The notes under the pieces are model-generated. The model worked only from the letters and a program-made list of their open reading frames with translations. It was not told the origin of the DNA and did not search any database. Made by a program: the position numbers and the translations under genes. From an uncultured Eubacterium sp. (GTDB taxonomy: Bacteria > Bacillota > Clostridia > Lachnospirales > Lachnospiraceae): a stretch of 5,352 nucleotides of DNA. Every line of letters begins with the position of its first letter. Within the stretch, counting starts at the first letter, position 1. The DNA lies in assembly GCA_910579075.1 (NCBI GenBank), contig CAJTSV010000107.1, positions 1 through 5,352 on the forward strand, in the 5' to 3' direction. Of this stretch, positions 1 to 5,352 are shown in pieces.

Positions 1-299
1 GCAAAAGCGGTTTTGACTTTGCCTCTGTAAGCAGTTCCTCAAAGCTGGTAAACGCGAACCGCCTTCTGGTTCATGCATTAGCTTATAACCTATTCAATTG
101 GTTTAGACGATTGGCGCTTGCTGTCAGTATGAGAAAACAGCGTATTGATACCATACGATTAAAACTGCTGAAGATAGCCGCAAGAGTGGTAAAATCAGCA
201 CGATATAAATATTTCAAGCTATGCAGCAGCTGTCCCTACAAGAAAGAATTCTACGAGACACTGGAAAACATCCGTAACCTGCAGCCACAGTTGGAATAA
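1..299 (+). CDS. IS1380-like transposase, C-terminal 98 codons (5' end outside window)
   Basis: The open frame enters from the left edge (first full codon at position 3) and ends at TAA 297-299, giving 98 residues with no internal stop. The visible part has the C-terminal signature I associate with IS1380-family DDE transposases: a KSGFDF...SSSS segment, then an N-A-N-R-L-L-V-H-A-L-A-Y-N-L-type helix, then IDTIRLKLLKIAARVVKSAR, and a short Cys-containing tail. The catalytic acidic residues should lie upstream and cannot be checked. The TTG at 111 is not the real start, because the conserved frame continues unbroken to its left. Full-length family members are usually over 400 residues, so about three quarters is missing from view. 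The gene reads toward the sugar-transport operon. Whether the element is intact or active cannot be told from this fragment. Confidence 0.82.
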   Translation, partial: KSGFDFASVSSSSKLVNANRLLVHALAYNLFNWFRRLALAVSMRKQRIDTIRLKLLKIAARVVKSARYKYFKLCSSCPYKKEFYETLENIRNLQPQLE

Positions 300-463
300 C
301 AACTGTTAATGGACCTTGACAGCCACAATAAATTTCTAACCCTATCACAGGAGAAGTCTGCCCATTTTTAGTCTATCTTGCGACAGAGTGGGGTATCGGG
401 AGTGGTTGTAATGGTAACTACGGCGGATTTTATGTGAGTTTATACTGCCGTGAATAATTCAGG
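1..463 (+). mobile_element. Right-hand end of an IS1380-like insertion sequence
   Basis: This comprises the transposase tail plus about 160 bases of non-coding sequence after its stop. The proposed right terminus is the TGAATAATTCAGG at 451-463. It ends in GG, as expected if the element's inverted repeats begin with CC, which is how I recall IS1380-family ends. Just inside lies an imperfect inverted pair (ACGGCGG 420-426 and CTGCCGT 445-451) that could form a stem. The left end is outside the window, so neither the terminal repeat nor the target duplication can be confirmed. The exact boundary is an inference. Confidence 0.5.
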
Positions 464-469
464 AATAGT

Positions 470-705
470 GATTTATTCAGTGATATGTGAGGAAGAACAA
501 TTGTGGAAAAATTCAAGGGAAATAGGAACTGGATGATTATTCAGTGATATGTGAGGAAGAATAATAGTGGAAAAATTCAAGGGAAAAAAGGAACTGGATG
601 ATTTTTCAGTGTTTTAAATGAAGAACCATTCAGGAAATATTTAATATGGATGATTTTTTCAGTAATTATAGATGAAAGACAATTCTGGGCGAATCGTGAA
701 AAATT
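470..705. repeat. Imperfect tandem repeat, four units with two nearly identical
   Basis: The units can be lined up on the TCAG tetranucleotide at 477, 541, 606 and 659, giving periods of 64, 65 and 53 bases. Units 1 (about 470-533) and 2 (about 534-598) are nearly identical, differing by a few substitutions (AACAATTGTGG versus AATAATAGTGG) and a small change in a run of A. Units 3 and 4 are diverged but keep GATGATTTTTTCAGT at the start and a GAAGAAC/GAAAGAC plus ATTC core. The first two units each hold GAGGAAG followed seven bases later by GTG. Because the periods are not multiples of three and stops are frequent, a decayed coding repeat is unlikely. Possible roles are an insertion-sequence-associated repeat or a regulatory repeat; the sequence does not decide. 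Confidence 0.75.
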
Positions 706-732
706 GACAGTTTTTGCATGCAAAATTGTCAA
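704..732. promoter_or_regulatory. Near-palindrome with TTGACA arms, candidate operator or -35 region
   Basis: TTGACA at 704-709 is mirrored by TGTCAA at 727-732 around a perfect 14-bp palindrome, TTTTGCATGCAAAA (712-725). The two halves differ by one mismatch and one extra base. The left TTGACA equals a consensus sigma-A -35 box, but I see no good -10 box 16-18 bases downstream, so promoter use is doubtful. The symmetry suits a dimeric DNA-binding protein. It lies about 145 bases before the mglB start. The identity of any binder is unknown. Confidence 0.4.
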
Positions 733-798
733 AAATTATTACTTGTACCGAATGGAACCTTAAAAATTTCAATGATAATAGAAAAATATTCTATGTTT

Positions 799-822
799 TA
801 TCCGTGAAATATCGGATATACT
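799..822 (+). promoter_or_regulatory. Inverted repeat TATCCG-8-CGGATA overlapping a TATACT box
   Basis: TATCCG (799-804) and CGGATA (813-818) form a perfect 6-bp inverted repeat with an 8-base spacer. TATACT at 817-822 matches a -10 box at five of six positions and overlaps the right arm. There is no strong -35 box at the right distance (TGTTTT at 794-799 is the 17-base-spaced hexamer), which would fit a promoter needing an activator. If transcription starts just downstream, the mglB leader is roughly 45 bases. This is a candidate only. Confidence 0.3.
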
Positions 823-840
823 GTCAATATCAACAAGGGG

Positions 841-855
841 CACGCATTGTGCGTG
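841..855 (+). promoter_or_regulatory. Short hairpin upstream of the mglB ribosome site
   Basis: CACGCA (841-846) pairs perfectly with TGCGTG (850-855) across a TTG loop. It ends nine bases before the ribosome site of mglB. It could be an operator half-site pair or a small 5' mRNA hairpin that protects the transcript. It has no U-tract, so it is not a terminator. Confidence 0.3.
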
Positions 856-863
856 ATATATGG

Positions 864-870
864 AAAGGAG
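864..870 (+). promoter_or_regulatory. Ribosome binding site fixing the mglB start
   Basis: AAAGGAG ends six bases before ATG at 877. The same frame stays open upstream to a TTG at 847, but that codon lies in the hairpin loop with no ribosome site. Starting at 877 also gives a proper lipoprotein signal peptide beginning MKKKF. Confidence 0.9.
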
Positions 871-876
871 AATCAT

Positions 877-2241
877 ATGAAGAAAAAATTTATTGCAATG
901 ACGCTGGCAGTATTTATGGGGATTTCACTTGCTGCATGCGGTTCAAAGGATGAGCCTGCAAAGGACAATTCAGGAACACAGGATAATAAAACAGAAGATA
1001 ATAAAACAGAAGAAGATAAAACAGAAGATACCAAAACAGATGATGCATCCGGCGGGGAAAACAACGCTGCATCCGGCGATGTAGCAAATAAGGATAAGCC
1101 GTTAGTATGGTTTAACCGCCAGCCGTCCAACAGCTCGACCGGCGAACTGGATATGGCAGCCCTTTCTTTTAATGATAATACTTATTATGTAGGATTTGAC
1201 GCAAATCAGGGTGCCGAATTGCAGGGTACCATGGTAAAGGATTATATTGAAGCAAATATTGACAGCATTGACCGCAATGGTGACGGGATTATCGGCTATG
1301 TACTTGCAGTCGGCGATATCGGGCATAATGATTCCATTGCACGAACAAGGGGGATCCGCAAGGCACTTGGCACAGGCGTGGAAAAAGACGGCGATATTAA
1401 CAGCGACCCGGTTGGAACCAACTCAGACGGCAAATCCACCGCTGTACAGGATGGCTCGATTGAAATAGGCGGAAAGAAATATGTTGTGCGCGAGCTGGCT
1501 TCCCAGGAAATGAAAAACTCAGCAGGAGCTACATGGGATGCTGCAACAGCAGGAAATGCAATCGGCACATGGTCCGCTTCTTTTGGTGATGAAATTGACA
1601 TTATTGCATCCAACAATGATGGCATGGGCATGTCTATGTTTAATGCATGGTCAAAGGACAACAACGTACCTACCTTCGGCTATGATGCAAACAGCGATGC
1701 GGTAGCAGCCATTGCAGAGGGCTACGGCGGAACAATCAGCCAGCATGCAGATGTGCAGGCATACCTGACACTCCGTGTTCTGCGTAATGCACTCGACGGC
1801 GTGGATGTAGATACAGGAATCGGCACGGCAGATGACGCCGGCAACACATTATCGGACGATGTATATGCATACAATGCTGACGAACGTTCGTATTATGCAT
1901 TGAACGTAGCTGTAACAGCTGACAATTATCAGGACTTCACAGACTCAACCAAGATTTATGAGCCTGTATCAAACCAGCTGGACGAAAGCGCACATCCTTC
2001 GAAGAAGGTATGGCTGAATATTTACAACGCTTCTGATAACTTCTTAAGCTCTACCTATCAGCCGCTGCTTCAGAATTATGACGATATCCTGAATCTGGAT
2101 GTTGATTATATCGGCGGCGACGGACAGACAGAGTCCAACATTACAAACCGTCTTGGAAATCCGGGACAGTATGATGCATTTGCCATCAACATGGTTAAGA
2201 CAGACAACGCAGCTTCTTATACAGGTTTACTGAGTCAGTAA
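877..2241 (+). CDS. mglB: Glucose/galactose-binding lipoprotein MglB, circularly permuted
   Basis: This is the solute-binding protein of the Mgl importer, anchored outside the membrane, which captures D-glucose/D-galactose and hands it to MglC. It has 454 residues. Residues 1-21 are a lipoprotein signal with lipobox LAAC (Cys21), and about 22-74 is an acidic, Lys/Thr-rich tether. Sugar contacts equivalent to those of E. coli MglB are visible: Asn80 (N91), His150, Asp152 and Arg156 (H152, D154, R158 in GHxDxxAR), Trp220 (W183), Asn247 (N211), Asp270 (D236). The Asp14/Phe16 equivalents (Asp387, Phe389 in SDNF) sit near the C-terminus. Residues about 378-454 match the normal N-terminal segment, placed after the normal C-terminal end (about 345-359) and a short linker, so the fold is circularly permuted. 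A calcium-loop-like DRNGDG is at 132-137, and Asp241 replaces Glu205. It is longer than E. coli MglB (about 330 residues) owing to the tether and extra sequence around 165-210. It is the first gene of mglBAC. Family assignment is firm; the exact sugar preference is inferred. Confidence 0.93.
   Translation: MKKKFIAMTLAVFMGISLAACGSKDEPAKDNSGTQDNKTEDNKTEEDKTEDTKTDDASGGENNAASGDVANKDKPLVWFNRQPSNSSTGELDMAALSFNDNTYYVGFDANQGAELQGTMVKDYIEANIDSIDRNGDGIIGYVLAVGDIGHNDSIARTRGIRKALGTGVEKDGDINSDPVGTNSDGKSTAVQDGSIEIGGKKYVVRELASQEMKNSAGATWDAATAGNAIGTWSASFGDEIDIIASNNDGMGMSMFNAWSKDNNVPTFGYDANSDAVAAIAEGYGGTISQHADVQAYLTLRVLRNALDGVDVDTGIGTADDAGNTLSDDVYAYNADERSYYALNVAVTADNYQDFTDSTKIYEPVSNQLDESAHPSKKVWLNIYNASDNFLSSTYQPLLQNYDDILNLDVDYIGGDGQTESNITNRLGNPGQYDAFAINMVKTDNAASYTGLLSQ
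982..1041 (+). repeat. Four 15-bp tandem repeats in the MglB tether
   Basis: Consensus GATAATAAAACAGAA occurs at 982-996 and 997-1011 (identical), then as GAAGATAAAACAGAA (1012-1026) and GATACCAAAACAGAT (1027-1041). It is in frame and encodes DNKTE, DNKTE, EDKTE, DTKTD (residues 36-55). The DNA-level identity points to recent slippage expansion of the disordered spacer between the lipid anchor and the binding domain. Spacer length is probably variable among strains. Confidence 0.9.
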
Positions 2242-2289
2242 TTTCATGGTACCATTCAATTAGCAGGAAATAAAAACAGGCAGCAGTTT

Positions 2290-2319
2290 ATATTAGGGAG
2301 AAGCAATTCTCCCTAATAT
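2290..2319 (+). terminator. Intercistronic stem-loop between mglB and mglA (attenuator or mRNA stabiliser)
   Basis: A perfect 13-bp stem (2290-2302 with 2307-2319) is closed by a GCAA loop, a stable GNRA-type tetraloop. Only about four T residues follow before A-rich sequence, so it is at best a leaky terminator. It lies 48 bases after the mglB stop and 33 before the mglA start. In binding-protein operons such hairpins commonly protect the upstream message or partially stop transcription, so that binding protein is made in excess over ATPase and permease. I infer the same here. Confidence 0.7.
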
Positions 2320-2352
2320 TTTAAACATTACGCATAAACAGGAGTAAAAATA

Positions 2353-3861
2353 ATGGCAGATAAGAAAGAGAATATCGTCTTATCGATACGCGGCATGAGC
2401 AAGTCCTTTGGGCGCAACCGGGTACTGGACCACATCAGCCTGGATTTAAAGCGCGGGACGGTCATGGGGCTTATGGGCGAAAATGGGGCCGGAAAGTCTA
2501 CCATGATGAAATGTCTTTTCGGAACCTATCAAAAAGACGAGGGAAATATCTTCCTTGATGGCAGGGAAGTGAGCTTTTCCGGACCAAAAGATGCTCTTGA
2601 AAATGGGATAGCAATGGTGCATCAGGAACTGAACCAGTGTCTGGAAAGAAATGTAATCGATAATCTGTTTCTCGGGCGTTACCCGGTAAATTCCATGGGT
2701 ATCGTGGATGAGGGCAGAATGAAAAAAGAAGCATCTGAATTATTCAGGAAGCTGGGCATGACCGTAAACCTTACCCAGCCTATGCGCAATATGTCTGTGT
2801 CGCAAAGGCAGATGTGTGAAATCGCCAAGGCGATTTCTTATAATTCAAAGGTTATCGTTTTGGATGAGCCGACTTCTTCCCTGACCGTACAGGAAGTAGA
2901 AAAGCTGTTTGAAATGATGAGGATGTTAAAAGAACAGGGAATTTCCCTGATTTACATATCCCATAAAATGGATGAAATTTTTGAAATCTGTGATGAAATA
3001 TCCGTGCTTCGTGACGGCAACCTGGTTATGACCAAGAGCAGCAGGGAAACGAATATGAATGAACTGATTGCTGCGATGGTTGGCCGTTCTCTTGAAAACC
3101 GTTTTCCGCCAGTGGACAATATACCAAAGGATGTTATTTTGTCCGTCCAGCATTTATCCACCAAATTTGAACCTCATTTGCAGGATATTACGTTTGACGT
3201 CCGGGAAGGAGAAATTTTCGGGCTGTATGGACTGGTCGGTGCAGGCCGCACGGAGCTGATGGAAACCATATTCGGTGTCCGCACAAGGGCAGCAGGGCGT
3301 GTTTATTTTCAAGGACGCCTGATGAATTTCAACAGTGCCAGGGAAGCCATGGACCATGGCTTTGCAATGATTACAGAGGAACGCAAGGCAAACGGCCTGT
3401 TTTTGAAAGGCGATCTTACCTTTAATACGACGATTGCAAATCTGGACCAGTATAAGGCCGGCATTGCGCTTTCCGATGCCAGGATGGTAAAGGCGACGGC
3501 AAAGGAAATCAAAATCATGCATACAAAATGCATGGGGCCGGATGATATGATTTCCAGTCTTTCCGGTGGCAACCAGCAGAAAGTCATAATGGGGAAATGG
3601 CTCGAGCGCAGCCCTCAGATATTTATGATGGATGAACCGACAAGGGGAATCGATGTCGGTGCAAAGTACGAAATCTATGAACTGATTATCAATATGGCAA
3701 AACAGGGAAAGACAATTATTGTTGTTTCTTCGGAAATGCCGGAGATTCTCGGTATTACAAACCGCATCGGCGTGATGTCAAACGGGCATCTTTCCGGGAT
3801 TGTAAATACAAAAGAGACCAGTCAGGAAGAACTTTTAAGGCTCAGTGCCAAATACCTATAA
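2353..3861 (+). CDS. mglA: Galactose/methyl-galactoside importer ATPase MglA (two ABC domains)
   Basis: This cytoplasmic ATPase energises sugar import through MglC. Its 502 residues match the usual family length. ABC domain 1 has Walker A GENGAGKST (42-50), Q-loop VHQE (89-92), a degenerate signature MSVSQRQ (147-153), Walker B VIVLDEPTSS (167-176) and H-loop His204. Domain 2 has an altered Walker A, GLVGAGRTEL (293-302), with Arg299 in place of Lys; a perfect signature LSGGNQQK (403-410); Walker B IFMMDEPTRGID (423-434); and SSE (459-461) instead of the switch His. This asymmetry is typical of MglA/RbsA/XylG proteins and implies one full and one weakened catalytic site. The VGRS segment (243-246) and the SSEMPEILGIT and SNGHLSGIV stretches near the end closely resemble E. 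coli MglA. The start ATG has AGGAG at 2340-2344, eight bases upstream. It is 111 bases after mglB and 18 bases before mglC, clearly one operon. Confidence 0.95.
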   Translation: MADKKENIVLSIRGMSKSFGRNRVLDHISLDLKRGTVMGLMGENGAGKSTMMKCLFGTYQKDEGNIFLDGREVSFSGPKDALENGIAMVHQELNQCLERNVIDNLFLGRYPVNSMGIVDEGRMKKEASELFRKLGMTVNLTQPMRNMSVSQRQMCEIAKAISYNSKVIVLDEPTSSLTVQEVEKLFEMMRMLKEQGISLIYISHKMDEIFEICDEISVLRDGNLVMTKSSRETNMNELIAAMVGRSLENRFPPVDNIPKDVILSVQHLSTKFEPHLQDITFDVREGEIFGLYGLVGAGRTELMETIFGVRTRAAGRVYFQGRLMNFNSAREAMDHGFAMITEERKANGLFLKGDLTFNTTIANLDQYKAGIALSDARMVKATAKEIKIMHTKCMGPDDMISSLSGGNQQKVIMGKWLERSPQIFMMDEPTRGIDVGAKYEIYELIINMAKQGKTIIVVSSEMPEILGITNRIGVMSNGHLSGIVNTKETSQEELLRLSAKYL

Positions 3862-3879
3862 AAAGGGAGATGAAAAGAT

Positions 3880-5352
3880 ATGGCAAATGGAAACAGTGCA
3901 ATCCTTACGGCCGAGCAGGAAATGAAGCTGCGCAAGCCAATTGAGGATTATGTTGGCAGGATTCAGGCAGAGATTGACAGTCTGCGCAAAGACGGGACAG
4001 ATAAAGTTATCTCCCTGCAAAATCATATGGACAGCTTAAAACGCAACCGTGCCCTTACAAGCCAGGAAAAAGAAGCACAGCTGGCAGCGGACAGGGCAGA
4101 GCTGGAAAAAGCAAAAGCGGTGGAAGCAGGAAATAAGGATGCAGCAGCAAAGCTGATAGCAGATGCAGAAGCTTACATTAAGGCACATTTTAACAGCGAA
4201 TATTACCAGCCGGTAAAGGAGAGCTGTAAGCTGGAAAAGGCTGCTGCAAAAGAAAGATACCAGCAGAAGATTGCACAGCTTGCACAGGAGCACCAGACAG
4301 CTGCTTCCAGGCTGACAGACCACCAGGAAATCAAGGACGAAAAGTACGTCTATAAGAACCGTCTGTTTGATGCCAAAATGCAGCTGGAAAAGGATTATCA
4401 GCAGATTAAGGACCGCAGGCATGCAGCATATACATACCAGTATCACCTGATAGACCTGCTGCGCATGTCCAAATTTACATTTCTGGAAACACGCGCCCAG
4501 AAATGGGAAAATTATAGATATACCTTTAACCGCAGGACATTTCTGTTACAGAACGGCTTATATATTGCGATTATTTTCGTATTTATTATTCTTTGCCTGA
4601 TTGCGCAGTATGTAAAAGAAACACCGCTGCTTACTTATAACAACGTGCTGAATATTCTGCAGCAGGCTTCGCCACGCATGTTCCTGGCCCTTGGTGTAGC
4701 CGGACTGATTCTTCTTACCGGTACAGACCTTTCGATTGGACGTATGGTCGGCATGGGCATGACGACAGCAACTATTATCATGCACCAGGGTGTCAATACG
4801 GGTTCCGTTTTCGGGCATGTGTTTGACTTTACGGGGCTGCCGGTCGGTGCCAGGGTTGTGCTGGCGCTTGTGGCATGTATAGTGCTATGTACATTTTTTA
4901 CATCCATTGCAGGATTTTTTACGGCAAAATTTAAAATGCATCCGTTTATCTCTACAATGGCAAATATGCTGGTCATCTTCGGTCTTGTGACCTATGCGAC
5001 CAAGGGTGTGTCCTTTGGTGCAATAGAATCCTCGATTCCGAATATGATTATTCCAAAGATTAACGGCTTTCCGACGATTATTTTATGGGCAGCGGCAGCC
5101 ATTGCAATCGTCTGGTTTATCTGGAATAAGACAACATTTGGCAAAAACCTGTATGCGGTCGGCGGGAATCCGGAAGCGGCAGCAGTATCAGGCATATCCG
5201 TATTCCGCGTTACGGTAGGTGCATTTGTAATGGCAGGCATTCTGTATGGCTTTGGTTCCTGGCTGGAATGTGCCAGAATGTTTGGTTCCGGTTCCGGGGC
5301 TTATGGCCAGGGCTGGGAAATGGATGCCATCGCAGCCTGCGTAGTCGGCGGC
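3880..5352 (+). CDS. mglC: Galactose/methyl-galactoside permease MglC with N-terminal coiled-coil domain (3' end outside window)
   Basis: This is the membrane channel subunit of the Mgl importer. The frame runs from ATG 3880, preceded by AAGGGAGA (3863-3870), to the window edge: 491 codons with no stop. Residues about 221-491 match MglC. Membrane segments are near 222-243, 265-282, 284-301, 325-346, 355-373, 398-415 and 441-462. Conserved stretches are LGVAGLILLTGTDLSIGR (271-288), the WNKTTFGKNLYAVGGNPEAAAVSG region (415-438) and DAIAACVVGG (482-491). By comparison with E. coli MglC, about 60 residues are missing at the right. Residues 1-220 are not part of normal MglC. They are highly charged, rich in Ala, Lys, Glu and Gln, nearly free of Gly and Pro over long stretches, and should form long cytoplasmic helices or coiled coils. 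The start is not in doubt: ribosome site and spacing are good, and no comparable start exists nearer the first membrane segment. The function of the extension is unknown. Confidence 0.92.
   Translation, partial: MANGNSAILTAEQEMKLRKPIEDYVGRIQAEIDSLRKDGTDKVISLQNHMDSLKRNRALTSQEKEAQLAADRAELEKAKAVEAGNKDAAAKLIADAEAYIKAHFNSEYYQPVKESCKLEKAAAKERYQQKIAQLAQEHQTAASRLTDHQEIKDEKYVYKNRLFDAKMQLEKDYQQIKDRRHAAYTYQYHLIDLLRMSKFTFLETRAQKWENYRYTFNRRTFLLQNGLYIAIIFVFIILCLIAQYVKETPLLTYNNVLNILQQASPRMFLALGVAGLILLTGTDLSIGRMVGMGMTTATIIMHQGVNTGSVFGHVFDFTGLPVGARVVLALVACIVLCTFFTSIAGFFTAKFKMHPFISTMANMLVIFGLVTYATKGVSFGAIESSIPNMIIPKINGFPTIILWAAAAIAIVWFIWNKTTFGKNLYAVGGNPEAAAVSGISVFRVTVGAFVMAGILYGFGSWLECARMFGSGSGAYGQGWEMDAIAACVVGG

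Larger units (their letters stand above)
300..876. other. Gene-free 577-base stretch between transposase and mglB
   Basis: I find no convincing protein or RNA gene here. From 300 to 463 it is probably the non-coding tail of the insertion sequence. From about 470 to 705 it is a degenerate tandem repeat. From 704 to 876 it is an AT-rich leader with inverted repeats, in which the promoter of the mgl operon must lie unless transcription enters from the insertion sequence. The open frame from 650 to 763 (37 codons) has no good ribosome site and overlaps repeat sequence, so I do not call it a gene. Confidence 0.6.

Noticed and set aside
470..705. CRISPR array
   Set aside because: Units are nearly contiguous and similar throughout their length, with no alternation of constant repeats and unique spacers and no cas genes in view.
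650..763. 37-codon frame from ATG 650 (MIFSVIIDERQFW...)
   Set aside because: It is made largely of repeat unit 4 and the palindrome, with only a weak, distant AGGAAA upstream and no recognisable product.
847..876. Upstream TTG start for mglB adding ten residues
   Set aside because: It has no ribosome site and sits in a hairpin loop. The ATG at 877 has AAAGGAG at proper spacing and gives a clean lipoprotein signal.
714..953. 79-codon frame overlapping the mglB start
   Set aside because: It overlaps the signal-peptide region of mglB in another frame, lacks a ribosome site, and starts within the palindrome.
1296..1664. 122-codon minus-strand frame inside mglB
   Set aside because: It is a shadow of a strongly conserved coding segment, with no ribosome site or recognisable domain.
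2246..2255. 10-bp palindrome ATGGTACCAT just after mglB
   Set aside because: It is short, has no loop, and has no context suggesting a regulator site. It is probably chance.
3154..3587. Two minus-strand frames inside mglA
   Set aside because: They lie opposite the conserved second ABC domain, with no independent coding evidence.
2353..3861. MglA defect: Arg in the second Walker A, missing second switch His, odd first signature
   Set aside because: The same asymmetry is normal in MglA, RbsA and XylG, so it is not a sign of decay.
4036..4446. 136-codon minus-strand frame rich in Cys and Leu
   Set aside because: It is the antisense shadow of the Ala/Lys/Gln-rich coiled-coil region of mglC. 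The hydrophobic look results from complementing CAG, GCA and AAG codons.

Overview
The window reads as part of a Gram-positive Clostridia chromosome, most likely Lachnospiraceae or a close relative. This rests on the lipoprotein-type binding protein, the strong AGGAG-type ribosome sites, moderate GC, and the overall look of the sugar transporter. The assignment is from protein style only, not from any search.

Layout: positions 1-299 hold the last 98 codons of an IS1380-like transposase whose 5' part lies outside the window. The probable right end of that insertion sequence is near 463. Positions 464-876 contain no convincing gene. This stretch holds an imperfect tandem repeat (about 470-705, units of 64, 65 and 53 bases plus a final copy), a near-palindrome carrying TTGACA in both arms (704-732), a smaller inverted repeat (799-818) overlapping a TATACT box, and a short hairpin (841-855) just before the ribosome site of the first transporter gene.

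From 877 to the right edge is a co-directional operon for an Mgl-type glucose/galactose ABC importer in the order mglB (877-2241, lipoprotein that captures the sugar outside the membrane), mglA (2353-3861, double-domain ATPase) and mglC (3880-5352, permease, cut by the window edge). MglB delivers sugar to MglC, and MglA drives transport. A perfect 13-bp stem-loop between mglB and mglA could set more binding protein than membrane parts. No regulator gene is in view.

Two things stand out. (1) The MglB is circularly permuted relative to E. coli MglB. The segment that normally forms the N-terminal beta-alpha units, including the sugar-contact Asp14/Phe16 equivalents, is at the C-terminus, and the mature protein starts at the strand leading into the Asn91 equivalent. 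Nearly every sugar-contact residue is nevertheless preserved. (2) The MglC permease carries an extra, highly charged helical/coiled-coil domain of about 220 residues in front of its first membrane segment. Canonical MglC lacks this domain, and I know of no function for it.
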